Source: Acidobacteriota bacterium (GTDB taxonomy: Bacteria > Acidobacteriota > Thermoanaerobaculia > UBA5066). Taken from it: a stretch of DNA of 64,000 bases. Both the position numbers and the translations under genes were made by a program. Of the stretch, positions 7,308 to 16,361 are shown piece by piece. The DNA lies in assembly GCA_029781975.1 (NCBI GenBank), contig JAKOVQ010000053.1, positions 124,001 to 188,000 of the forward strand, read 5' to 3'. Every line of letters begins with the position of its first letter. Positions within the stretch are counted from its first letter, which is position 1. A model generated the notes under the pieces. It saw only the letters and a list, made by a program, of their open reading frames with translations, was not told where the DNA came from and ran no database searches.

Positions 7308-9734
7308 ATGTTCGAGAAGTACAACGAGAAGGCACGCCGGGCCCTCTTCTTCGCCCGCTACGAGGCCTCGAAGCTGGGCTCCAAGGTGATCGAGTCCGAG
7401 CACGTCCTCCTCGGCATCCTGCGCGAGGGGGAGGACGTCGTCCGGGAGATCTTCGCCCGCTTCAACGTGAAGCCCGACGACGTGCGCCGCGAGATCGAGG
7501 GCGACCGCGTCTTCGTCGAGCGCGTCTCGTCGACGCAGGAGCTCCCCCTCTCGGAGGAGTCCAAGAAGATCCTCGCCTACGCCTCGCACGAGGCGGAATC
7601 GATGATGCACCCCTACGTCGGGACGGAGCACCTCCTCATCGGGATCCTCCGCGTCGACCCCTGCGTCGCCTCGCGGGTCCTGGCCGCGCACGGCTTCAAC
7701 CTGTACGGCGTCCGCGAGGAGACGATCTCCCTCATCAAGGAGCGGGAGGCGTCGAAGCAGAAGAAGGAGCTCCCGTTCCTCGCCGAGTACTCCCGGGACC
7801 TGACGGCCCTCGCTCAGCAGGGCGCGTTCGACCCGCTCGTGGGGCGCGACAAGGAGGTCGAGCGGATCGTCCAGATCCTCTCGCGCCGGACGAAGAACAA
7901 CCCGATCCTCCTCGGCGAGCCGGGCGTCGGCAAGACCGCGATCGTCGAGGGGCTCGCGCAGCGGATCGTCGAGGGGGCGGTCCCGCTCTTCCTCGCGCAG
8001 AAGAAGATCCTCGCCCTCGACCTCTCGCTCATCGTGGCCGGCACCAAGTACCGCGGCCAGTTCGAGGAGAGGCTGAAGGGGATCCTGAAGGAGCTGAAGG
8101 AGAACCAGGACCTCATCATCTTCATCGACGAGATCCACTCCCTCATCGGCGCCGGCTCGGCCGAGGGCTCGCTCGACGCGGCGAACATCCTCAAGCCCGC
8201 CCTCTCGCGGGGCGAGATCTCCTGCATCGGCGCGACGACCCTCAAGGAGTACCGGAAGTACATCGAGAAGGACCGCTCGCTCCTCCGGCGCTTCCAGGCG
8301 ATCACCGTCAACCCCCCCTCCGAGGAGGAGACGCTGGAGATCCTGGAGGGGGTGCGGGAGCGCTACGAGAAGTTCCACCGCGTCCGCTACCAGAAGGACG
8401 CGGTGAGGACCGCCGTCTACCAGTCGAGCCGCTACATCCCCGACCGGTTCTTCCCGGACAAGGCCATCGACCTCATCGACGAGGCGGGGGCGCGGGCCAA
8501 GCTCAGGATGACGGCCGACACGCAGAACCTGCGGCGCCTCGAGGCCGAGGGGAAGGCGATCGTCAAGGAGATGAAGAAGGCGATCTCGGAGAAGGACTTC
8601 GAGAGGGCCGTCTTCCTCCGGGAGCGGGAGGTCGAGATCAAGGACGAGATCGAGCGGACCAAGAACACCGTCCCCGACGAGTCCACCTTCGTGGAGGTCT
8701 CCCGCACCGACATCGAGGAGATCATCGCGAGCTGGACGGGGATCCCGGTGACGTCGATCCAGGTCGAGGAGGCCGAGAAGCTCCTCCACATGGAGGAGAC
8801 CCTCAAGAAGCGGGTCATCGGGCAGGACCGCTCGATCGACGCGATCAGCCGCGCCATCCGCCGCTCGCGCCTCGGCGTGAAGAACCCGAACCGCCCCGTC
8901 GGCTCGTTCATCTTCCTCGGCCCGTCCGGGGTGGGGAAGACCGAGGTGGCCCGGCGCCTCGCCGAGTTCCTCTTCGACAACCAGAAGGCGCTCGTCCGGT
9001 TCGACATGTCGGAGTACATGGAGAAGCACGCGGTCTCCAAGCTGATCGGCTCCCCGCCGGGCTACGTGGGGCACGAGGAGGGGGGCCAGCTGACGGAGCG
9101 GATCCGGAGGCAGCCGTACTCCGTCATCCTCCTCGACGAGATCGAGAAGGCCCACCCCGACATCGCGAACCTCCTCCTCCAGATCCTGGAGGACGGGCAG
9201 CTGACCGACGCCTACGGCAACACCGTCGACTTCAAGAACACGCTCATCATCATGACGTCGAACATCGGAACCAAGTACCTCGTCACGCAGGCGCGCGTCG
9301 GCTTCGGGGACGCCAAGAACGCCCCGGCCGCGCGCGAGGTGGAGGAGATGGTCCTGAAGGAGCTCCGGCGCGAGTTCTCGCCCGAGTTCGTCAACCGGGT
9401 CGACGAGCTGATCGTCTTCAACGCGCTCGGGACCGAGCAGCTCCGCGGGATCTGCCGCCTCCTCCTCGACGACGTGGCCGAGACGCTGAAGCATCGCGGC
9501 CTCTCCCTCGTCGCGGACGAGGCCGCGGTCGACTGGCTCCTGTCGACGTCCGGCCAGGACGTCCACTCGGGAGCACGCCCGCTCCGGAGAACGATCCAGC
9601 GACACGTCGAGGACGCGGTATCGGAATTGCTTATCGGCGCCCGGGAACCGCTGGAGTGCCTCGAAGTCACCGTCGTCGACAACCAGCTGAAGGTCCTCGC
9701 CCGGTCTTCGGAGCCGGTGGGGCCGGGCCGGTAG
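7308..9734 (+). CDS. clpC: ClpC-type AAA+ unfoldase
   Basis: Hexameric protein-unfolding ATPase that feeds substrates to ClpP or acts with adaptors. The 808-residue product has two N-terminal Clp repeats (FEKYNEKARRALFFAR, then LAYASHEAESMMHPYVGTEH), AAA-1 with Walker A GEPGVGKT at about residues 203-210, a UVR-type linker helix around 415-450 (characteristic of ClpC rather than ClpA or ClpB), and AAA-2 with GPSGVGKT near 538, followed by the C-terminal D2-small domain. ATG 7308 is preceded by GGAAGAGG. ClpC is best known from Firmicutes, Actinobacteria and cyanobacteria; its presence beside LPS genes fits Acidobacteriota. No adaptor gene is adjacent. Confidence 0.95.
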   Translation: MFEKYNEKARRALFFARYEASKLGSKVIESEHVLLGILREGEDVVREIFARFNVKPDDVRREIEGDRVFVERVSSTQELPLSEESKKILAYASHEAESMMHPYVGTEHLLIGILRVDPCVASRVLAAHGFNLYGVREETISLIKEREASKQKKELPFLAEYSRDLTALAQQGAFDPLVGRDKEVERIVQILSRRTKNNPILLGEPGVGKTAIVEGLAQRIVEGAVPLFLAQKKILALDLSLIVAGTKYRGQFEERLKGILKELKENQDLIIFIDEIHSLIGAGSAEGSLDAANILKPALSRGEISCIGATTLKEYRKYIEKDRSLLRRFQAITVNPPSEEETLEILEGVRERYEKFHRVRYQKDAVRTAVYQSSRYIPDRFFPDKAIDLIDEAGARAKLRMTADTQNLRRLEAEGKAIVKEMKKAISEKDFERAVFLREREVEIKDEIERTKNTVPDESTFVEVSRTDIEEIIASWTGIPVTSIQVEEAEKLLHMEETLKKRVIGQDRSIDAISRAIRRSRLGVKNPNRPVGSFIFLGPSGVGKTEVARRLAEFLFDNQKALVRFDMSEYMEKHAVSKLIGSPPGYVGHEEGGQLTERIRRQPYSVILLDEIEKAHPDIANLLLQILEDGQLTDAYGNTVDFKNTLIIMTSNIGTKYLVTQARVGFGDAKNAPAAREVEEMVLKELRREFSPEFVNRVDELIVFNALGTEQLRGICRLLLDDVAETLKHRGLSLVADEAAVDWLLSTSGQDVHSGARPLRRTIQRHVEDAVSELLIGAREPLECLEVTVVDNQLKVLARSSEPVGPGR

Positions 9735-9739
9735 CCGGA

Positions 9740-12286
9740 GTGGCGAGCAGACGTCGTCTGGGGAAGCGGAAGGACGCTTCCCCGGGTCGCCGCGGCGCGT
9801 CCCTCGCGACCGCCGCGTTCCTCCTCGCCCCCGGCCTCGCGGCCGGCCAGGAGCGGCCCCCGGAGCCCGCTCCGACGCCCTCGCCCCTTTCGATCCAGCC
9901 CGCGCAGCCCTCGTCCCCCCTGACCGGCGCGCTTCCCCCCTCCCCGGCCCTCGCCGCCCCGGCGTCCGTCCCGACCGAGAAGGTGGTGGACATCGCGGTC
10001 CGGGGGGGCAAGACCGTCACCCCCGAGACGATCGCGTTCTACCTCGGGATCAAGGTCGGGGACCCGTTCGACCCCGAGAAGCTGCGGCGGTCGTTCCCGC
10101 GCCTCTGGGAGTCGGGCCTCTTCGAGGACGTCCGCCTCGAGAGCGAGAAGGCGCCCGGGGGGATCCGGGTGGTCGCGATCGTCGTCGAGCGCCCGCGGGT
10201 GACCGACCTCGAGTTCCGCGGCAACAAGAAGCTCACCGCCTCCCAGCTGAAGGACAAGCTGAAGGAGGCGAAGGCCGAGATCCGGGTCGGGTCCCCGCTC
10301 TCGCTCCGGGACCTCTCGAAGGCCAAGGCGGCGCTCGTCGAGGCGTACCACGCCGAGGGGTTCCGCTCGGCGGCCGTCGACACGACGATCGAGGAGGTCG
10401 GAGAGAACCAGCGGCGCGTCGTCTTCCTCGTCGACGAGGGCGACAAGATCAAGATCGAGACGATCCGGTTCAGCGGCAACCACGTCTTCGGCGCCGCGCG
10501 GCTCCGCCGGGCGATGAAGAAGACGCGGCAGGCGCACTGGTACCAGTTCTGGGACTCGAAGGACGTCTACAACCAGGCGAACTACGAGGAGGACGTCGAG
10601 TCGATCCGGCACCTCTACCAGGACAACGGCTACAAGGACGTGGTCATCAAGGACCCGATCGTGAGGACCTACGTCGTCAACCCCGCGGAGAAGCGGCCCG
10701 AGAAGGTCAAGCGGCGCGCGTCCATCACGATCCCGATCGTCGAGGGGGAGCAGTTCACCTTCGGCGACCTGAAGGTCGAGGGGTCGACGCTGTTCGACGC
10801 GAGCCGGCTCCGGAGGCTCTTCTACGCCCACGCCGGGCGGCCCCTCTCCCGGGCCGTCCTCGCCGACGGGATGAAGTCGGTCGAGGAGGCCTACCGCGGG
10901 CGGGGCTACATCTACGTCTTCATGAACCCGGAGTACCAGGAGCGGCCGGGCAACGTCGTCGACGTGACCGTCAAGATCACCGAGGGCGACCAGTACCGCC
11001 TGGGCCGGGTCGAGTTCTCGGGGAACAAGACGACGCGCGACAAGGTCCTCCGCCGCGAGCTCCAGCTCTACGAGGGAGACGTGATGGACATGGAGGCCTT
11101 CAAGAAGGGCCTCTTCAAGATCACGCAGCTCGGGTACTTCAAGGTCGAGGAGGACCCGGACTTCCGCGTCAACTCCGAGAAGAAGACGGTCGACGTCACG
11201 ATCAAGGGGACCGACACGAACCGGAACGAGGTCCAGTTCGGCGCGGGCTACTCGCAGCTGGACGGGCTCTTCGGCCAGTTCCAGTTCTCCACGCGCAACT
11301 TCCTCGGCCGCGGCGACACGATCTCCCTCCAGTTCCAGCGTGGCGGGAGGACGAACTTCTTCGACGTCTCGTTCGTCGAGCCCTGGTTCCTGGACAAGCG
11401 GATCTCCGTGGGCGGCTCCGTCTTCAACCGCTCCCTCGAGTACCTTTACGCCGACCAGCGGACGCGTGGCGTCAACCTGTCGACGGGCTTCGGCCTCGGC
11501 CTCTTCGACAGCCTCACCTTCTTCTACGGCTTCACCGACACGAAGAGCCGCTACGAGGTCTACCCGCCGCCGGCGCCCCCGGGCGGCGGGGTCCCGCCGA
11601 TCGCCTACGCCGACTACGTCGGGAAGACCTCCGCCATCACCCCCGGCTACCGGTTCGACAGCCGCGACGACCCGTTCAACCCGTCGCGCGGCAAGAAGTA
11701 CGGCCTCTCGATGACCATCGCGGGGGGCGCCCTCGGCGGCGACTTCTCCTTCGTCAAGCCGATCGGCGAGCTCACCTACTACCTCCCCGTCACCCGCAAG
11801 ACCTACGCGGCCTTCAACTTCTCGGGCGGGATGATCCGGCCCTACGGCGGCCAGCAGATCCCGATCTTCGAGAGGTTCCGGATCGGCGGGGACCGCTCGA
11901 TCCGCGGGTTCCAGTACGGCGCCATCTTCCCGCTGGACGAGAAGGACCGGGCCTACTTCAACGACCAGGGGGCGCTCCTCGGCGGCGACAAGTTCTACGT
12001 CGTCAACCTCGAGTACGTGTACGTCCTGGCGGGCCCGCTCCGGCTCGCGGCGTTCTTCGACGCGGGGAACACCTGGCTCGAGCAGCAGAAGTGGAAGCCG
12101 CTCGACCTGCGCGCCTCGGCGGGCCTCGAGCTCCGGATCTTCCTCCCGATCTTCCAGGCGCCGCTCCGGTTCATCTACGCGGTCAACCTCGACCCCAAGG
12201 TCATCAAGCAGCCCGACGGGGCCACGCTGCCCGGGGGCGTCGAGAAGAAGACGGACTTCCAGTTCTCGATCGGGACGACGTTCTGA
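9740..12286 (+). CDS. bamA: Outer membrane assembly factor BamA
   Basis: Central Omp85-family insertase for outer-membrane beta-barrels. From GTG 9740 the 848-residue product begins with an Arg/Lys-rich n-region and a hydrophobic stretch ending LAPGLAAGQ (signal peptide), then a Pro-rich spacer. Five POTRA repeats follow; POTRA3 carries HWYQFWDSKDVYNQANYEED. The 16-strand barrel contains the lid-lock motif RIGGDRSIRGFQYG. GTG 9740 is chosen because it follows the clpC stop by 5 bases and leaves a sensible signal peptide; an earlier in-frame ATG lies inside clpC. The downstream gene is the chaperone skp, the usual bamA partner. Confidence 0.95.
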   Translation: MASRRRLGKRKDASPGRRGASLATAAFLLAPGLAAGQERPPEPAPTPSPLSIQPAQPSSPLTGALPPSPALAAPASVPTEKVVDIAVRGGKTVTPETIAFYLGIKVGDPFDPEKLRRSFPRLWESGLFEDVRLESEKAPGGIRVVAIVVERPRVTDLEFRGNKKLTASQLKDKLKEAKAEIRVGSPLSLRDLSKAKAALVEAYHAEGFRSAAVDTTIEEVGENQRRVVFLVDEGDKIKIETIRFSGNHVFGAARLRRAMKKTRQAHWYQFWDSKDVYNQANYEEDVESIRHLYQDNGYKDVVIKDPIVRTYVVNPAEKRPEKVKRRASITIPIVEGEQFTFGDLKVEGSTLFDASRLRRLFYAHAGRPLSRAVLADGMKSVEEAYRGRGYIYVFMNPEYQERPGNVVDVTVKITEGDQYRLGRVEFSGNKTTRDKVLRRELQLYEGDVMDMEAFKKGLFKITQLGYFKVEEDPDFRVNSEKKTVDVTIKGTDTNRNEVQFGAGYSQLDGLFGQFQFSTRNFLGRGDTISLQFQRGGRTNFFDVSFVEPWFLDKRISVGGSVFNRSLEYLYADQRTRGVNLSTGFGLGLFDSLTFFYGFTDTKSRYEVYPPPAPPGGGVPPIAYADYVGKTSAITPGYRFDSRDDPFNPSRGKKYGLSMTIAGGALGGDFSFVKPIGELTYYLPVTRKTYAAFNFSGGMIRPYGGQQIPIFERFRIGGDRSIRGFQYGAIFPLDEKDRAYFNDQGALLGGDKFYVVNLEYVYVLAGPLRLAAFFDAGNTWLEQQKWKPLDLRASAGLELRIFLPIFQAPLRFIYAVNLDPKVIKQPDGATLPGGVEKKTDFQFSIGTTF

Positions 12287-12308
12287 CCATGGGGGTTTGG
12301 GAGCGGTT

Positions 12309-12350
12309 TTCGGCGGGGGTTTCTCGATCCCCCCGCACCCCCCGCCGGGG
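12309..12350. repeat. Dispersed GC-rich hairpin repeat, copy C
   Basis: Near-identical to 3615-3655: GCGGGGG, loop TTTCTCGATC, CCCCCGC, then CACCCCCCGCCGGGG. Compared with copy A, the second stem pair is C-G instead of T-A, so the stem is kept. It begins 22 bases after the bamA stop. The remaining bases to 12509 hold a GGCCGGCC self-complementary stretch (about 12422-12440) and a TAGAAT (12446-12451) that could be a -10 for skp. Confidence 0.7.
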
Positions 12351-12509
12351 GGCGAGTCGGGGCGCGGCGGGGTCGTTTGGCACGGGGATCGCCGCCGGGG
12401 CGCCGGCGGCGCGGTGGGAGTGGCCGGCCGGGCCGGCCGGTGAAGTAGAATCCGGCGCCCCGCGGGGACCGAAGCCCGCGGGCGATGCCAGCAGCAAGGA
12501 GTCACGTTC

Positions 12510-13109
12510 ATGAAGGCTTCCCTTCCGTCCGGCGTCCTGGCGGGTCTCGTCCTCGGCGGCCTCGTCGCCCTTCCGGCGTCCGCCCAGCAGGCCCAGAAGA
12601 TCGGCGTCATCGAGGTGCAGCGCATCGTCCAGGAGTCGGCGATCGGCAAGGAGAGCCTGGCGCGCGTCCAGCGCTCCCAGGCCCAGAAGCAGGACGAGCT
12701 GGGGAAGCGCCAGAAGGAGCTCCGCGACCTCGAGGAGAAGCTCCAGACCCAGGGCTCGACGCTCTCCGACGACGCCAAGGAGAAGCTGCAGAAGGACTAC
12801 CAGCAGAAGGCGCTGGACCTGAAGCGCTTCCAGGACGACGCCCAGCGCGAGCTGGAGGAGGTCCAGCGCAAGGAGCTCGGCGAGCTCGAGAAGCGGGTCA
12901 TGCCCGTCATCGAGAAGGTCGCGAAGGAGTCGGGCTACTCGCTGATCTTCAACAAGTACAACAGCGGGCTCCTCTTCGCGGACCAGGCCAGCGACCTGAC
13001 CGACATGGTGATCCAGAAGTTCAACACGGAGATCGCAGCCGCCCCGAAGACCGAGGCCAAGCCGACCCCGGCGGCACCCGCCAAGCCGGCGCCTCCGAAG
13101 AAGAACTGA
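12510..13109 (+). CDS. skp: Periplasmic chaperone Skp/OmpH
   Basis: Holdase that carries unfolded outer-membrane proteins to BamA. The 199-residue product starts with a signal peptide ending PASAQQ, then IGVIEVQRIVQES, the typical first strand of the trimerisation body. A long charged coiled coil (about residues 45-130) forms the tentacle, and GYSLIFNKYNSGLLFAD returns to the body. The C-terminus carries a Lys/Pro/Ala-rich tail that is longer than usual. AAGGAG (12496-12501) supports ATG 12510. It lies between bamA and lpxD, the common order in Gram-negative genomes. Confidence 0.93.
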   Translation: MKASLPSGVLAGLVLGGLVALPASAQQAQKIGVIEVQRIVQESAIGKESLARVQRSQAQKQDELGKRQKELRDLEEKLQTQGSTLSDDAKEKLQKDYQQKALDLKRFQDDAQRELEEVQRKELGELEKRVMPVIEKVAKESGYSLIFNKYNSGLLFADQASDLTDMVIQKFNTEIAAAPKTEAKPTPAAPAKPAPPKKN

Positions 13110-13113
13110 CCGG

Positions 13114-14136
13114 ATGCCGTCCATCCCGGAGACGTCCGCCGCCGAGCTGGCGCGCCTCTGCGGCGGGCGGATCGCGGGTGACGGGAAGCGGGTCGTCCGC
13201 GGGGTCCGCTCGCTCGAGCGGGCGGGCGCGGACGACCTCTCCTTCGCCTCGGACGGCAAGGCGCTGCGCCGGGCGGAGTCCTCGGCGGCCGGCGTCCTCC
13301 TCGTCCGGGCCGGAGCCGGGCTCCCCGGCCGGACCCTGATCGAGGTCGACGACCCGACGGCGGCGCTGGCGGCCGTCCTCGAAGCGTTCTTCCCGCGGCG
13401 GACGGCCGATGCGGGCGTCCACCCGACGGCCATCGTCGGGCCCTGGGCCGAGGTCGACCCCTCCGCCGAGGTCGGCCCCTACGCCGTCGTCGGGACGGGC
13501 TCCCGCGTCGGGCGCGGCGCGATCGTCGAGGCCCACGTGGCGATCGGCCGGCGCTGCACCGTGGGTGACGGCGCCTGGCTCCACCCCCACGTCGTCCTGT
13601 ACGACGACGTCCGGATCGGGCCCCGGACCGAGGTCCATTCCGGCGCGGTCCTGGGGGCCGACGGGTTCGGATACGCGGTGGGGAAGGCGGGCTTCCGGAA
13701 GGTCCCGCAGGTGGGCGGCGTCGAGCTGGACGCCGACGTGGAGATCGGCGCGAACAGCTGCGTCGACCGGGCCACGCTCGAGGCGACCCGGATCGGGGCC
13801 GGCACCAAGGTGGACGACCTCGTCATGCTGGGGCACAACTGCGAGGTCGGGCGGTCGAGCCTCCTCTGCGGCCAGGCCGGGCTCGCGGGGTCGAGCGTCG
13901 TCGGGGACGGCGTCGTCCTCGGCGGGCAGGTCGGCGTCGCCGGCCACCTCCGGATCGGCAACGGCGTGAAGGCGGGGGCGCAGAGCGGGATCAGCAAGGA
14001 CGTCCCCGACGGGGACGAGGTCAACGGGTCTCCCCACATGCCCTACCGGGACTCGATGCGGGTCCAGGCCGAGCTCCGCCGGCTCCCGGAGACGGCGCGG
14101 CTCGTCCGGAGCCTTTCGAAGGGAGGCGGAGCGTGA
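13114..14136 (+). CDS. lpxD: UDP-3-O-acyl-glucosamine N-acyltransferase
   Basis: Third step of lipid A synthesis: transfers a hydroxyacyl chain from ACP to the 2-amino group of UDP-3-O-acylglucosamine. The 340-residue protein has the N-terminal uridine-binding domain ([16 protein letters not shown]) and a left-handed beta-helix of hexapeptide repeats. The catalytic histidine is H241 in HNCEVG, aligned with E. coli H239. GADGFGYA matches the family. The stop overlaps the fabZ GTG by 4 bases. Confidence 0.95.
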   Translation: MPSIPETSAAELARLCGGRIAGDGKRVVRGVRSLERAGADDLSFASDGKALRRAESSAAGVLLVRAGAGLPGRTLIEVDDPTAALAAVLEAFFPRRTADAGVHPTAIVGPWAEVDPSAEVGPYAVVGTGSRVGRGAIVEAHVAIGRRCTVGDGAWLHPHVVLYDDVRIGPRTEVHSGAVLGADGFGYAVGKAGFRKVPQVGGVELDADVEIGANSCVDRATLEATRIGAGTKVDDLVMLGHNCEVGRSSLLCGQAGLAGSSVVGDGVVLGGQVGVAGHLRIGNGVKAGAQSGISKDVPDGDEVNGSPHMPYRDSMRVQAELRRLPETARLVRSLSKGGGA

Positions 14137-14606
14137 GCGAGGAGAAGAGGCCCGAGTCGCTCGGGATCGCGGGCATCCTGCGGATGCTGCCGCACCGCTA
14201 CCCGTTCCTCCTCGTCGACCGGATCCTCGAGATCGACCCCGGCCGGAGGGTCGTCGGGCTCAAGAACGTCTCCTACAACGAGGAGTTCTTCCAGGGGCAC
14301 TTCCCCGGGAACCCCGTCATGCCCGGCGTCCTCATCATCGAGGCGATGGCGCAGGTCGGAGGATGCATGGTGCTCTGCGGGGTCCCGGACCCGGCCACGA
14401 AGTCGGTCTTCCTGACCGGAGTCGACAAAGCCCGGTTCCGCAGGCCCGTCGTCCCGGGCGACCAGCTCATCTTCACCGTCGACTACGTCGGCGCCCGCCA
14501 GCAGATCCACAAGGTCCGGGGCGAGGCCCGCGTCGACGGTCAGCTCTGCGTGGAGGCCGAGATCATGAGCGCGATCCTCGACCGCCCCGCCGGGGGAGGT
14601 TCCTGA
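14133..14606 (+). CDS. fabZ: (3R)-hydroxyacyl-ACP dehydratase FabZ
   Basis: Dehydrates 3-hydroxyacyl-ACP in fatty acid elongation and competes with LpxA/LpxD for the same acyl-ACP pool. The 157-residue hot-dog fold protein has [13 protein letters not shown], catalytic histidine H56 in [12 protein letters not shown] and catalytic glutamate E70 in IIEAMAQ. The GTG start at 14133 overlaps the lpxD stop (GTGA), and its stop overlaps the lpxA ATG (TGATG), so all three are coupled. Confidence 0.96.
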   Translation: MSEEKRPESLGIAGILRMLPHRYPFLLVDRILEIDPGRRVVGLKNVSYNEEFFQGHFPGNPVMPGVLIIEAMAQVGGCMVLCGVPDPATKSVFLTGVDKARFRRPVVPGDQLIFTVDYVGARQQIHKVRGEARVDGQLCVEAEIMSAILDRPAGGGS

Positions 14607-15385
14607 TGGCGATCCACCCGACGGCCGTCGTCCACGAGGGGGCCGTCCTGCCGCCCGACGTCGAGATCGGCCCCTTCGCCGTCATCGGCGCGAACGTCGC
14701 GCTCGGAGCCCGCTGCTCCGTCGGCGCCCACGCGGTCCTGGAGGGGCCGGCGACGTTCGGCGAGGACAACCGGATCCACGCGCACGCCGCCCTCGGCGGC
14801 CCCCCGCAGGACCTGAAGTACAAGGGGGAGCCGACCACCCTCGTCGTCGGGAGCCGGAACGTCTTCCGGGAGTTCTGCACGGTCCACCGGGGGACGGCGA
14901 GCGGCCACGGGACGACGCGGATCGGCGACGACAACCTCTTCATGGCCTACTGCCACGTCGCCCACGACTGCGTCGTCGGGAGCCGCACCGTCTTCGCCAA
15001 CGGGGCGTCCCTCGCGGGGCACTGCGTCATCGAGGACGACGTCATCATGGGGGGCTTCGCCGCCGTGAGGCAGTTCCTGCGCGTGGGCCGGTTCGCCTTC
15101 GTCGGCGGGTTCACGCCGATCAACAAGGACGTCCTCCCGTTCCTCTGGACGTCGAGCGACCGCCCCACGAAGGCCTGGAAGCTCAACTCGGTCGGCCTCT
15201 CGCGAAAGGGGTACTCGCCCGAGCGGGTCGCCGCCCTCCAGAAGGCGTTCCGCGTCCTCCACAGGCACCGGCACGACCAGACCGCCCTCCTCGCGGGCCT
15301 CGACGAGCTCGGGGCCGCGTCGGACGACGTCCGCATCCTGGCCGACTTCATCCGGTCCGCGGAGTACGGGGTCCACGGCGCCTGA
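14606..15385 (+). CDS. lpxA: UDP-N-acetylglucosamine O-acyltransferase
   Basis: First step of lipid A synthesis. The 259-residue product is a left-handed beta-helix with hexapeptide repeats and the C-terminal helical domain (SRKGYSPERVAALQKAFRVL). The catalytic base is H120 in CHVAHDCVVG, aligned with E. coli H125. GGGGGAGG precedes ATG 14606. In many genomes lpxI or lpxB follow; here a glycosyltransferase follows instead, and no lpxB is in the window. Confidence 0.95.
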   Translation: MAIHPTAVVHEGAVLPPDVEIGPFAVIGANVALGARCSVGAHAVLEGPATFGEDNRIHAHAALGGPPQDLKYKGEPTTLVVGSRNVFREFCTVHRGTASGHGTTRIGDDNLFMAYCHVAHDCVVGSRTVFANGASLAGHCVIEDDVIMGGFAAVRQFLRVGRFAFVGGFTPINKDVLPFLWTSSDRPTKAWKLNSVGLSRKGYSPERVAALQKAFRVLHRHRHDQTALLAGLDELGAASDDVRILADFIRSAEYGVHGA

Positions 15386-15437
15386 CGTCCGGGGCCGGCA
15401 CGCCGTCGACGGCGAGCCCGTCGACCTGACCGCCGTC

Positions 15438-16361
15438 GTGGTGGTCGGAGCGCTCCGCGAGAGGGCGGGCCCCTGCCTCGCTTCCCTCGCCGGGGAGGCC
15501 GCCGGCGTCCGGCTGGAGGTGCTCCTGGTCGACCTGGCCTCCCCCGGCGCCCCGCCGGTCCCGGGGTCCGACCTCCCGGTCGTCGTCCGCCTCCCCCTTC
15601 CCCCGGGCACCCGATACGCGGAGGCGCGAGCCGAGGCGGTATCGAGGGCGCGGGGACGCGTCGTCGCCTTCCTCGAGGAGCACACGCGGGTTCGCCCCGG
15701 CTGGGCCCGAGCCGTCGTCGACGCGTTCGCAGGACCCTTCGCCGGGGTCGGGGCCGCCGTCGCCTGGGCGAACCCCGACGGCGGCCGCCGCGACGTCGTC
15801 GGGCTGCTGAGCTACGGGAACTTCCTGCCGCCCCTTCCGCCGGGAGAGACGAAGCTGCTGCCCGGCCACAACGCCAGCTTCCGGACGGACGTCCTGCGGG
15901 GATACGGCGACGAGCTCCGGCACCTCCTCGCGTGCGACCTCGCCTTCCACGTCAGGCTCCGCCGCGACGGCCAGCGGTTCGCGATCGCCGACGGGGCCGT
16001 GATCGAGCACCTGAACGAGTCGACCGTCGGCACCATCGGGCGCGGCGTCCACCTCTTCTACCGTCTCTACGGACCGCTCCGGGCGGCGGAGGACGGGTGG
16101 GGGCCGGCCCGCCGGGCGCTCTACGTCCTCGCCACGCCCGTGATCCCGCTCTACTTCCTCGTCGGGCTCCTCACCCGGCTCCGCCGCGGCCATCGCGAGC
16201 TCGTTCCGCTCGTCGTCCGGCACGCCCCGTTCATCCTGGCGGTCCAGCTCCTCGGCGCGGTGGGGCAGGCCCTGGGGCTCGTCCTCGGTCCCGGGGACGC
16301 CGAGGAGGCGATGACGCGCTACGAGCTGACGGCCGAGCGGACCTTCCCGCGCGCCCGGTAG
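15438..16361 (+). CDS. Family 2-like glycosyltransferase
   Basis: A GT-A type glycosyltransferase of about 307 residues that probably adds a sugar to a lipid or polysaccharide precursor at the inner membrane. The nucleotide-sugar region is seen as LEVLLVDLAS, then GRVVAFLEEHTRVRPGW in place of a classical DXD, and an acceptor-site segment LLPGHNASFRTDVLRGYG. Two hydrophobic segments near the C-terminus (about bases 16115-16175 and 16225-16295) suggest membrane attachment. The true start may be further upstream, because GT2 proteins usually have several residues before the first strand; the frame is open into lpxA, and CTG 15426 or GTG 15438 are candidates. Its 3' end overlaps the convergent glycosyltransferase by 43 bases. 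The acceptor is unknown. Confidence 0.78.
   Translation: MVVGALRERAGPCLASLAGEAAGVRLEVLLVDLASPGAPPVPGSDLPVVVRLPLPPGTRYAEARAEAVSRARGRVVAFLEEHTRVRPGWARAVVDAFAGPFAGVGAAVAWANPDGGRRDVVGLLSYGNFLPPLPPGETKLLPGHNASFRTDVLRGYGDELRHLLACDLAFHVRLRRDGQRFAIADGAVIEHLNESTVGTIGRGVHLFYRLYGPLRAAEDGWGPARRALYVLATPVIPLYFLVGLLTRLRRGHRELVPLVVRHAPFILAVQLLGAVGQALGLVLGPGDAEEAMTRYELTAERTFPRAR

Noticed and set aside
9212-12778. Long minus-strand frames opposite clpC and bamA
   Set aside because: Both regions encode unmistakable ClpC and BamA on the plus strand; the antisense frames are repetitive Arg/Leu/Asp/Glu shadows.
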